Shown here: in pieces, positions 1-7,045 of the stretch
How positions within the stretch are numbered: the stretch's first letter is position 1
Layout of the letters: each line of letters begins with the position of its first letter
Source of the DNA: Streptomyces longispororuber
Lineage (GTDB): Bacteria > Actinomycetota > Actinomycetes > Streptomycetales > Streptomycetaceae
DNA length: 64,000 nt
Assembly: GCF_014656095.1 (NCBI RefSeq)
Contig: NZ_BNBT01000004.1
Span: 62,001-126,000 of the forward strand
Direction: 5' to 3'
Position numbers and translations under genes: made by a program
Notes under the pieces: model-generated
What the model was told of the DNA's origin: nothing
The model's input: only the letters and a program-made list of their open reading frames with translations
The model's database searches: none

Positions 1-608
1 CAGGACAGGGAGGTCACCCCGCGCGTGGGGACCAGGCCGTGGCTCGGCTTGAGGCCGACCACGCCGTTGAGCGCCGCGGGGACGCGGATGGAGCCGCCGG
101 TGTCGGTGCCGATGGCGAAGGTCGCCGCGCCGGCCGCGACCGCGACGGCCGAGCCGCCGCTGGAGCCGCCCGCGACGCGGTCGGCGGCCCAGGCGTTGCG
201 GGTCTGCGGGGTGGTCAGGCCGTAGGCGAACTCGTGGGTGTGGGCCTTGCCGAGCAGCACCGCCCCGGCGGCCGCGAGCCGGGCGGCGACGACGCTGTCC
301 TCGGCCGCCAGGTGGCCGTCGCGGACCCGCGAACTGGCGCTGGTGGGCTGCCCCTTGACGTCGACGAGGTCCTTCAGGGCGAGCGGGATGCCGTGCAGGG
401 GGCCGCGTCCGCGCCCGGCGGCGAGCTCGCGCCCGGCCCGCTCGGCGGCGCGGCGGGCCTCCTCGTGCCGCAGGCTCACATAGGGGTTGAGGACGCCCGC
501 CACCTCGTCGGCACGGCGCAGGACGGAGTCCGTCAGCTCGGCCGGGGACAGCTCGCCCGCGGCGATCGCGGCGGCCGCCCCGGCGAGGGTCAGCTCATAC
601 GGCCGCAT
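1..608 (-). CDS. Amidase (amidase-signature family), N-terminal part, cut by the window edge
   Basis: About 202 residues of the N-terminal half of an amidase-signature hydrolase are present; the rest lies left of base 1. The family hydrolyses amide bonds with a Ser-cisSer-Lys triad. The Lys region (LALKDLVDVKG) and the glycine/serine-rich core (GGSSGGSAVAVAAGAA) followed by GTDTGGSIRVPAA are all visible, so both catalytic serine segments are intact. The ATG at 608 overlaps the end of the small upstream gene by 14 bases, which implies coupled translation. With an AtzG/GatC-like partner it most resembles the AtzF/AtzE-type hydrolases or the GatA fold; the substrate cannot be told. A true GatA is less likely because no gatB is beside it. 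Confidence 0.88.
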   Translation of the reverse strand, partial: MRPYELTLAGAAAAIAAGELSPAELTDSVLRRADEVAGVLNPYVSLRHEEARRAAERAGRELAAGRGRGPLHGIPLALKDLVDVKGQPTSASSRVRDGHLAAEDSVVAARLAAAGAVLLGKAHTHEFAYGLTTPQTRNAWAADRVAGGSSGGSAVAVAAGAATFAIGTDTGGSIRVPAALNGVVGLKPSHGLVPTRGVTSLS

Positions 609-795
609 CGCGCACCTCCGCCCCGGCGGGCGTGGGCTCCACACCGGTGAGGTCCAGCTCGCGCAGGGTGGCGACGACGGCGTGGATGTGGCGGGCGGTG
701 GCGGCCACCAGGTCGAGGCGCTCGTCGGGCAGGGGCAGCCCGGCGCGCGCGGCCCACCGGGCCGCGTCGCGGGGGCCGAACTCCAGGGAGGACAT
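595..795 (-). CDS. Small AtzG/GatC-like partner of the amidase
   Basis: A 66-residue acidic protein (MSSLEFGPRDAARW..., then AATARHIHAVVATLRELDLTGVEPTPAG). The pattern of two helices followed by a LxxLDLTGVEPTP-type tail is that of GatC and of the AtzG-like subunits (DUF4089) that clamp and stabilise amidase-signature enzymes. The ATG at 795 is preferred because an AAGGGA Shine-Dalgarno lies just upstream; a longer frame reaching 822 lacks one. It is the first gene of the operon, ends inside the amidase start, and reads from the regulatory region at 828-886. Function is inferred from context and shape rather than from catalytic residues. Confidence 0.72.
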   Translation of the reverse strand: MSSLEFGPRDAARWAARAGLPLPDERLDLVAATARHIHAVVATLRELDLTGVEPTPAGAEVRDAAV

Positions 796-827
796 GGGGG
801 TTCCCTTCGAGATGGGTGGCACGGGAG

Positions 828-886
828 ACGCAAAAGCTAAACGTTTGCGTTAGGCCACCATAGGGGCTAGCCTCCACTAACGCAAA
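828..886. promoter_or_regulatory. Three ACGCAAA half-sites between divergent genes
   Basis: ACGCAAA occurs at 828-834 and 880-886 on the plus strand and in inverted form (TTTGCGT) at 844-850. The last two are part of a 10-bp perfect inverted repeat, TTTGCGTTAG 844-853 and CTAACGCAAA 877-886. The block is markedly AT-richer than its surroundings and separates the minus-strand amidase pair from the plus-strand hydrolase. It looks like an operator for an unidentified regulator controlling one or both directions. Confidence 0.55.
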
Positions 887-1029
887 GCCATTGCTTTTAG
901 GTGCGCAGGGCTCCACGTGACCTCGCACGGCTTCACGCGGCCTCACCTGGCCCGGCCCCACGCGGGCCCCACGCGACCGCACACACGCGGAGGGCTCCCC
1001 CTCCCCCTCACCCCTCGGAGCACCCACCC

Positions 1030-1980
1030 ATGCACCACCACCCCACCCCTGCCCAAGAGCCGCACACCTCTCCCCGAACCCTCGGCACCACCCCGGCCTG
1101 GGCCGTCGGCAGCACGCCCGTCCACCGCGTCGACGAGATCGACTTCCCGCCCGAGACCGGCGCCTGGCTGCTGCCCGACGCCACCCCGGACGTCGTCGCC
1201 CGCGCGCCGTGGCTGACACCGGACTTCGCCGACGACGGGGGCGTCCTGCGCGCGTCGAGCCACAGCTTCGCGTTCACCGTCGACGGGCGGCGGGTCCTCG
1301 TCGACACGGGCATCGGCAACGGCAAGCAGCGCGCCATGCCCGCCTGGCACGAGCTGGACACCGACTACCTCGACCGGCTCACCGCGGCGGGGTATGCACC
1401 CGACTCCGTCGACCTGGTGATCCTCACGCACCTGCACGCCGACCACGTCGGCTGGAACACCCGCCTGGAGAACGGGACATGGGTGCCCACGTTCCCCCGC
1501 GCCCGGTACGTCACGACCCGTACCGAGTGGGACCACTGGGCGTCCGTGGACATGGAGGAGTCCCGCCGCCAGATGTTCCGCGACTCGGTGCACCCCGTCC
1601 GCGACGCGGGCCTGCTGGACGTCGTCGACATCACGGAGGGGCCGGTCGCCCTCGCGCCCGGCCTGCGGCTGCTGCCCACCCCCGGACACACCCCCGGCCA
1701 GGTCGCGGTCGAGCTGCGCGACTCCGGGGACACCGCGCTGATCACCGGCGACGCGGTCCACCACCCCGTCCAGCTCGCGCACCCGCACCTGGCGAGCTGC
1801 GCCGACACCGACAGCGCCCTGGCCCGCGCCACCCGTGCCGCCCTGCTCGCGTCCGCCGCAGGGAGCGGTGCGCTGCTGCTCGGCACGCACTTCGCCCCGC
1901 CGACGGCGGGCCGCCTCACCCGGGACGGCTCCGGCTACCGACTCACGCCCGTGCGCCCCGCATTGGCCCAGACCTATTGA
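1030..1980 (+). CDS. Metallo-beta-lactamase-fold hydrolase
   Basis: A 316-residue MBL-superfamily protein. The metal motif THLHADHVGWN (HxHxDH) is intact, with a downstream histidine in PTPGHTPGQ, the bridging aspartate in ITGDAVHHP and the last histidine in LGTHFAPP. This set is typical of lactonase-, glyoxalase II- and sulfatase-like members that bind two Zn ions; the substrate is not identifiable. The ATG at 1030 has GGAG 9 bases upstream; an in-frame GTG at 901 would add a low-complexity extension and lies on the putative operator, so it is rejected. The protein has no signal peptide, so it is likely cytoplasmic. Its stop codon overlaps the -35 box of the next gene. Confidence 0.85.
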   Translation: MHHHPTPAQEPHTSPRTLGTTPAWAVGSTPVHRVDEIDFPPETGAWLLPDATPDVVARAPWLTPDFADDGGVLRASSHSFAFTVDGRRVLVDTGIGNGKQRAMPAWHELDTDYLDRLTAAGYAPDSVDLVILTHLHADHVGWNTRLENGTWVPTFPRARYVTTRTEWDHWASVDMEESRRQMFRDSVHPVRDAGLLDVVDITEGPVALAPGLRLLPTPGHTPGQVAVELRDSGDTALITGDAVHHPVQLAHPHLASCADTDSALARATRAALLASAAGSGALLLGTHFAPPTAGRLTRDGSGYRLTPVRPALAQTY

Positions 1981-2005
1981 CGACAGGTCTATACCTACTT
2001 ACCGT
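1977..2005 (+). promoter_or_regulatory. Chitinase promoter with DasR-like site in the spacer
   Basis: TTGACG (1977-1982) and TACCGT (2000-2005) are separated by 17 bases, a good housekeeping-type promoter. Within the spacer lies AGGTCTATACCT (1985-1996), a near palindrome. It matches 9 of 12 positions of the TGGTCCAGACCT element of Streptomyces chitinase promoters and carries the GGTCTA-ACC core of DasR sites (both consensus sequences recalled from memory). A repressor bound there would block RNA polymerase directly. Confidence 0.6.
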
Positions 2006-2055
2006 CAGCCGCATCAGATCCCATCCGCAGCAAGGCCTCCTTGAGGGAGCACGCC

Positions 2056-3117
2056 ATGATCGGTCGGACGGTACGTCTGTTGGGAGCGGCCCTGGCGCTG
2101 GCCTGCGCGGCACAGTTGCCCGCCGCGGCGGCGCCGGACGCGCCGGGCACACCGCGGGAGGAGACCTGCGCGGTCAAGTCGAAGCCGGCGGGCAAGGTGC
2201 TCCAGGGCTACTGGGAGAACTGGGACGGCGCGGCGAACGGCGTGCACCCGCCCTTCGGCTGGACCCCGATCACCGACGCGCGCATCGGCGCGCACGGCTA
2301 CAACGTGATCAACGCCGCCTTCCCCGTCATCCGTTCCGACGGCACCGTGCTGTGGGAGGACGGCATGGACTCCACGGTGAAGGTCGCGACGCCGGCCGAG
2401 ATGTGTCAGGCCAAGGCCAACGGCGCCACGATCCTGATGTCCATCGGCGGCGCGGCCGCGGGCATCGACCTCAGCTCCCCGGCCGTGGCCGACCGGTTCG
2501 TCGAGACCGTCGTGCCGATCCTGAAGAAGTACAACTTCGACGGCATCGACATCGACATCGAGACCGGCCTCGTCGGCACCGGCAACATCAACCAGCTCTC
2601 GCCGTCCCAGTCGAACCTGATCCGCATCATCGACGGGGTGCTGGCCAAGATGCCGTCCAACTTCGGCCTGACGATGGCCCCGGAGACGGCGTACGTCACC
2701 GGCGGCAGCGTCGTGTATGGCTCCATCTGGGGCGCGTACCTGCCGATCGTCAAGAAGTACGCGGACAACGGCCGGCTGTGGTGGCTGAACATGCAGTACT
2801 ACAACGGCAGCATGTACGGCTGCTCCGGCGACTCCTACTCCGCGGGCACCGTCCAGGGCTTCGTCGCCCAGACCGACTGCCTCAACAAGGGGCTCGTGAT
2901 CCAGGGCACCACGATCAAGGTCCCGTACGACAAGCAGGTGCCGGGGCTGCCCGCCCAGCCGGGCGCCGGCGGCGGCCACATGGGCCCGAGCCTCGTCGCC
3001 CAGGCCTGGAACCACTACGCGGGCGCCCTCAAGGGCCTGATGACCTGGTCCATCAACTGGGACGGCTCGCGCAACTGGACGTTCGGCGACAACGTCAAGC
3101 GCCTCCAGGGGCGCTGA
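2056..3117 (+). CDS. Secreted chitinase, glycoside hydrolase family 18
   Basis: A 353-residue endochitinase-type protein. Residues 1-25 form a Sec signal peptide ending near AAAAP. The family 18 catalytic motif DxxDxDxE is visible as FDGIDIDIE, the last Glu being the acid/base residue; SIGGAAAG is the conserved beta-3 strand and WSINWDGS the C-terminal beta-8 Trp motif. There is no carbohydrate-binding module, so it is a single-domain enzyme. The ATG at 2056 has GAGGGAG 7 bases upstream; the in-frame TTG at 2041 falls on that Shine-Dalgarno. The promoter carries a DasR-like element, so repression lifted by glucosamine phosphates is likely. The product cleaves chitin outside the cell. Confidence 0.93.
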   Translation: MIGRTVRLLGAALALACAAQLPAAAAPDAPGTPREETCAVKSKPAGKVLQGYWENWDGAANGVHPPFGWTPITDARIGAHGYNVINAAFPVIRSDGTVLWEDGMDSTVKVATPAEMCQAKANGATILMSIGGAAAGIDLSSPAVADRFVETVVPILKKYNFDGIDIDIETGLVGTGNINQLSPSQSNLIRIIDGVLAKMPSNFGLTMAPETAYVTGGSVVYGSIWGAYLPIVKKYADNGRLWWLNMQYYNGSMYGCSGDSYSAGTVQGFVAQTDCLNKGLVIQGTTIKVPYDKQVPGLPAQPGAGGGHMGPSLVAQAWNHYAGALKGLMTWSINWDGSRNWTFGDNVKRLQGR

Positions 3118-3207
3118 GCCCGCACCGGGTGCCGCCCGGGGTGCGGACCCGTCACCGGGGTGCCTCCTGACCGCCGGAGTGCCGTCCGGGGCCGGGGTGG
3201 CCCCCGG

Positions 3208-3227
3208 GCGGCGCCGCGCGGCGCCGC
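3208..3227 (+). terminator. Hairpin after chitinase gene
   Basis: GCGGCGCC (3208-3215) and GGCGCCGC (3220-3227) form a perfect 8-bp stem with a GCGC loop, about 90 bases past the chitinase stop. There is no U tract, as is usual in Streptomyces. The space from 3118 to 3345 holds no gene. Confidence 0.45.
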
Positions 3228-3345
3228 TCCCCGGGCGGCGCCCCTGATCGGCCGCGCCCGACCGGCCCCGTCCCTCTTGCCCGCGCCCCGGCCCTCTGCT
3301 TGACTCCGCCCGCCGAACCGGCCACGCCCCCACGCGGAGGACCCC

Positions 3346-5865
3346 ATGGACCTCACCCGCAGACGTCTGCTCTCCGCCCTCGCCGCCGCCGGGCTGCTGA
3401 GCGCGGTCCCCGTGCGGGCGGCGAGCGCGGCCGACCGGGAGCGGCTGCTCGCCAACGTCGTGGCCGTCTTCGCCGGGACCGCGCGGTCCAACGCCCGGCC
3501 CGAGACCGCGGCCAGGCGCGCCGCCGTCGAACGGGCCGCGCGGGACCGGCTGAAGGCCATGGACGACGCCGGGCCGGGCGAGCTCTTCCACGGCCTGGTG
3601 CTCGGCACCGACGAGGCGCAGCTCAACACCGCCTTCCGCCACCTCTACGAGATCGCCCTCGCCACCCGCACCCCCGGCCTGCCCGGCGGCGACCTGTACG
3701 GGAACACCGCCGTGCGGCGCCGGGTCGTCGACGGCCTGGTGTGGCTGCACGAGCGGTACTACGGCGACCAGACGAAGGGCTACTACGGCAACTGGTTCCA
3801 CTGGGAGATCGGGATCTCCCAGCACGTCAGCAGGACCCTGGTGCTGCTCGCCGACACCGTGCGCGCGTACCGCCCCGACCTGGTCCGCACGTACGTGGCC
3901 TCCATGGACGCCTACCTGCGCAACGGCGTCGACGGGGACGTGAACCTGGACTCCCGCTTCCACACCGGCGCCAACCTCGCGGACATCACCACCAACCGCG
4001 TCCTGCAGGGCGCGCTGCTCGCCGACGACGCGCGGGTGCGCAAGGCGCTCACCGACCAGTTGACGGTCTTCGCCACCGTCGACCCCTACGACCTCAAGCA
4101 CGGCGTGACGGACGGCTACTACGCCGACGGGTCCTTCCTCCAGCACGCGTCCGTCGCCTACACCGGCGCCTACGGCAAGGGCCTGCTCACCCGGGTCGTG
4201 CAGACCCTCACGTTCCTCGACGGGACCGGCTTCGCGCACGGCGAGGACCTCGTCCCGGTCGTCCTGCGGTGGGTGCGCGACGGATTCGCCCCGGTGATCT
4301 TCGAGGGGTGGATGATGGAGATCGTCAAGGGGCGGGCGGTGTCCCGCACCGACAGCGGCTACACCGACGTGGCCGCCGTCGTGGAGGCCGTCACCGACCT
4401 CGCCCCGCTCGCGCGCGCCGCCGACGCCACGGCCCTGAAGGGCTATGTGAAGCACGTGCGCGAGACGTCCAGGACCGCCCTCGACCCGAGCCGGTTCGTC
4501 TCCCCCGTCAGCATCGTGCGCTACGCCGACATCGTCGCCGACGCCTCCGTCCCGGCCCGTGACCTCAACCCCGCCGCCCGGTGCGTCGCCTTCAACGCCA
4601 TGGACCGCACCGTGCACCGCAGACCCGGGTACGCCTTCGCGCTGGCGCGCAACTCCGACCGGATCAGCAAGTACGAGTACATGAACGGCGAGAACCTGCT
4701 GCCCTGGTTCCAGGGCGAGGGCGCCCACTACCTGTACCTGGCGGGGCAGGACCAGACGAGGGCCTTCGGCGTCGACTACTTCACCGCCGTCCCGCCGCAC
4801 GGGCTCGCCGGGGTGACGGCCCCGGTGGAGCGGCGCCGCTCCGTGCCGGAGCTGTACGGCAAGCCGTACTACGACAACCCGGGCCACCCGCTGAAGTTCA
4901 CCCCGTCCTCGGAGTCGCAGAACACCTATGTGTACTTTCCGCGCGGCACCCACCGGTTCTCCGGCGGCGCCGTCCTCGGGGCGTACGGCGTCGCGGGCAT
5001 GGTGCAGTCCGACGACGTCGCCCACCGCGACCGGGCGCTGCTGCCCGACGACTTCGTGACCCACCGCAACGCCACCGCCACCAAGTCGTGGTTCCTGCTC
5101 GACGAGGAGGTCGTGGTGCTCGCCGCCGGAGTCGGGGACGGGGCCGGCCGGGCGGTGGCCACGACCGTCGACGCACGCGTCTCCGCGCCCGGCGACCGGG
5201 TCTCCCTCACCGGGGCGCTGCGCGACGGACAGCCCTGGAGCGGGCCCGGCACCGGCCGGCTCGCCTGGCTGCGCTGGGCCGACGCCGGGCAGGGCACGGC
5301 GGTCGGGTACGTCTTCCTCGACACGCCCCCGGTGCGGGTCACCCTCGACGAGGTGACCCGCAGCCGCCGCGCCGTACGGACCGCGAACCCCGACACCCCC
5401 GTGACGCGCCAGGTGTTCGCCGCCCGGGTCGAGCAGGAGGCCGGCGCCGCCCCGGTGCGCCTGGCGTACGCGCTCCTGCCGCACGCGGGCGAGGCCCGGC
5501 TGCGGTCGTACGGGGCGGTCGAGGTCCTCACCAACTCCCGGGCGCTGCAAGCCGTCCGGCACGACGGGCTCGGCCTGACGGCGGCCAATTCCTTCACGCG
5601 CGGGCGCCACGACGTCGGGCACCTGCGCGTCGACGGGCCGGCCTCGGTCCTCGTGCGCGGACCGCGCGGCGGGCCCACCACCGTCGCCGTGTCCGACCCC
5701 ACCACGGCCCGCGACACCGTCACCGTGCTGCTGCGCGGACGCCCGCTGCGGCCGGTCGACGCCGACGCGGGGGTGCGGGTCCGGGCCGTGCCCGGCGGCA
5801 CGAGGATCGACGTCACCACGCACCACGCGTACGGACGGAGCTTCACGGTCACGCTGCGTCCGTGA
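3346..5865 (+). CDS. Secreted polysaccharide lyase family 8 (hyaluronate/chondroitin/xanthan lyase type)
   Basis: An 839-residue protein starting MDLTRRRLL with a Tat-like or Sec signal to about residue 28. The alpha/alpha-toroid domain contains the family hallmark NWFHWEIGISQH (near residue 145) and YYADGSFLQHASVAYTGAYGK (catalytic His/Tyr region, near 260-280), followed by NGENLLPW and the beta-sandwich C-terminal domains. PL8 enzymes cut uronic-acid-containing polymers by beta-elimination; whether this one prefers hyaluronan, chondroitin or xanthan cannot be told. The ATG at 3346 has GGAGG directly before it with ideal spacing. Full length for the family, no frameshift. It sits beside the chitinase and, with the GH109-like gene at 33.1 kb, suggests feeding on amino-sugar polymers. 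Confidence 0.92.
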   Translation: MDLTRRRLLSALAAAGLLSAVPVRAASAADRERLLANVVAVFAGTARSNARPETAARRAAVERAARDRLKAMDDAGPGELFHGLVLGTDEAQLNTAFRHLYEIALATRTPGLPGGDLYGNTAVRRRVVDGLVWLHERYYGDQTKGYYGNWFHWEIGISQHVSRTLVLLADTVRAYRPDLVRTYVASMDAYLRNGVDGDVNLDSRFHTGANLADITTNRVLQGALLADDARVRKALTDQLTVFATVDPYDLKHGVTDGYYADGSFLQHASVAYTGAYGKGLLTRVVQTLTFLDGTGFAHGEDLVPVVLRWVRDGFAPVIFEGWMMEIVKGRAVSRTDSGYTDVAAVVEAVTDLAPLARAADATALKGYVKHVRETSRTALDPSRFVSPVSIVRYADIVADASVPARDLNPAARCVAFNAMDRTVHRRPGYAFALARNSDRISKYEYMNGENLLPWFQGEGAHYLYLAGQDQTRAFGVDYFTAVPPHGLAGVTAPVERRRSVPELYGKPYYDNPGHPLKFTPSSESQNTYVYFPRGTHRFSGGAVLGAYGVAGMVQSDDVAHRDRALLPDDFVTHRNATATKSWFLLDEEVVVLAAGVGDGAGRAVATTVDARVSAPGDRVSLTGALRDGQPWSGPGTGRLAWLRWADAGQGTAVGYVFLDTPPVRVTLDEVTRSRRAVRTANPDTPVTRQVFAARVEQEAGAAPVRLAYALLPHAGEARLRSYGAVEVLTNSRALQAVRHDGLGLTAANSFTRGRHDVGHLRVDGPASVLVRGPRGGPTTVAVSDPTTARDTVTVLLRGRPLRPVDADAGVRVRAVPGGTRIDVTTHHAYGRSFTVTLRP

Positions 5866-5902
5866 GCCGCGCCGCCCGCCGTGCACGCCGCCCGCCGCGC
5901 CG

Positions 5903-7045
5903 TCAGGCCCCCGCCGCCACCGGCTGGTCCCGGCCGTCCCGGTGGATCGGGGCGCGCGTGCCGGTGAGTGGCGCGCCCGTGCCGCCGTGCCGTGCCGCCA
6001 CGATCTCGGCGGCGATGGACAGGGCCGTCTCCTCCGGGGTGCGGGCCCCGAGGTCGAGGCCGATCGGCGAGCGCAGCCGGGCCAGTTCGGCCTCCGTGAC
6101 GCCCGCCGCGCGCAGGCGGCGGGCACGGTCCTCGTGGGTCCGCCGCGAGCCCATCGCACCGACGAACGCGACCGGCAGCCGCAGCGCCACCTGAAGGACG
6201 GGCACGTCGAACTTGGCGTCGTGCGTCAGCACGCACAGCACCGTGCGGGCGTCCGTCGCGGTGGAGCGCAGATAGCGGTGCGGCCAGTCCACGACGACCT
6301 CGTCGGCCTCGGGAAAGCGGGCCCGTGTGGCGAAGACCGCCCGGGCGTCGCACACCGTCACGTGGTAGCCGAGCAGCTTGCCCGTGCGGACCAGCGCCGC
6401 GGCGAAGTCCACGGCGCCGAACACGATCATGCGCGGGGGCGGGGTGCTCGACTCGACGAGCAGGGTCACCCCGCCCGGGCAGCGCGAGCCGTCCTCGGAC
6501 ACCTCGACGGTGCCGGTGCGGCCCGCGTCGAGCAGCGCGCGGGCCTCGGCCACCGCCGTGCGGTCCAGGGCCGCGCCACCGCCGAGGCCGCCCGCCCACG
6601 AGCCGTCGGCCCGCACGAGCAGGGCCCGGCCGAGGAGTCCGGCGGGGCCCCGGGCCACCCGGACGAGCGCGGTCGGCTCGTCGCGGTCGGCCCGGGCCAG
6701 GGCCTCGGCGACCCGCGCCCGGTCCGGGGCGTCGGCGGGCACGGGCACGACCAGGACCTGGAGGGTGCCGCCGCAGGTGAGGCCGACGGCGAAGGCGTCC
6801 TCGTCGCTGTAGCCGAACTCCTCCACCACCGCCTCGCCGTCCTCCAGCGCCCGCAGGCACAGGTCGTACACCGCGCCTTCCACACAGCCGCCGGAGACCG
6901 AGCCGACGGCGGTGCCGTCGCTGTCGACGGCGAGGGCGGCGCCGGGGCCGCGCGGGGCGCTGCCGCCGACGGCCACCACGGTGGCCACGGCGAACGAGCG
7001 CCCCTCGTCGGTCCAGCGCCGCAGCGCCCCGGCGATGTCAAGCAC
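5903..7045 (-). CDS. XdhC/CoxI/PaoD-type molybdoenzyme maturation factor
   Basis: A 380-residue protein with an N-terminal XdhC/CoxI domain (ATVVAVGGSAPRGPGAALAV, then GSVSGGCVEGAV and LTCGGTLQVLV) and a C-terminal Rossmann domain (IVFGAVDFAAALVRTGKLLGY; VDWPHRYL; VLTHDAKFDVPVL; FVGAMGSRRTHEDR). Family members bind sulfurated molybdenum cofactor and insert it into xanthine-dehydrogenase-family enzymes; they are not part of the final enzyme. The GTG start at 7045 overlaps the end of the molybdopterin subunit by 8 bases, so it is the last gene of the operon and translationally coupled, as in paoABCD/xdhABC arrangements. It converges with the polysaccharide lyase gene, 37 bases apart. Confidence 0.9.
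   Translation of the reverse strand: MLDIAGALRRWTDEGRSFAVATVVAVGGSAPRGPGAALAVDSDGTAVGSVSGGCVEGAVYDLCLRALEDGEAVVEEFGYSDEDAFAVGLTCGGTLQVLVVPVPADAPDRARVAEALARADRDEPTALVRVARGPAGLLGRALLVRADGSWAGGLGGGAALDRTAVAEARALLDAGRTGTVEVSEDGSRCPGGVTLLVESSTPPPRMIVFGAVDFAAALVRTGKLLGYHVTVCDARAVFATRARFPEADEVVVDWPHRYLRSTATDARTVLCVLTHDAKFDVPVLQVALRLPVAFVGAMGSRRTHEDRARRLRAAGVTEAELARLRSPIGLDLGARTPEETALSIAAEIVAARHGGTGAPLTGTRAPIHRDGRDQPVAAGA

Noticed and set aside
2014-6159. A 1381-codon minus-strand frame opposite chitinase and lyase
   Set aside because: Shadow frame produced by third-position GC bias; no motif, no ribosome site, and it would contradict two well-supported genes.
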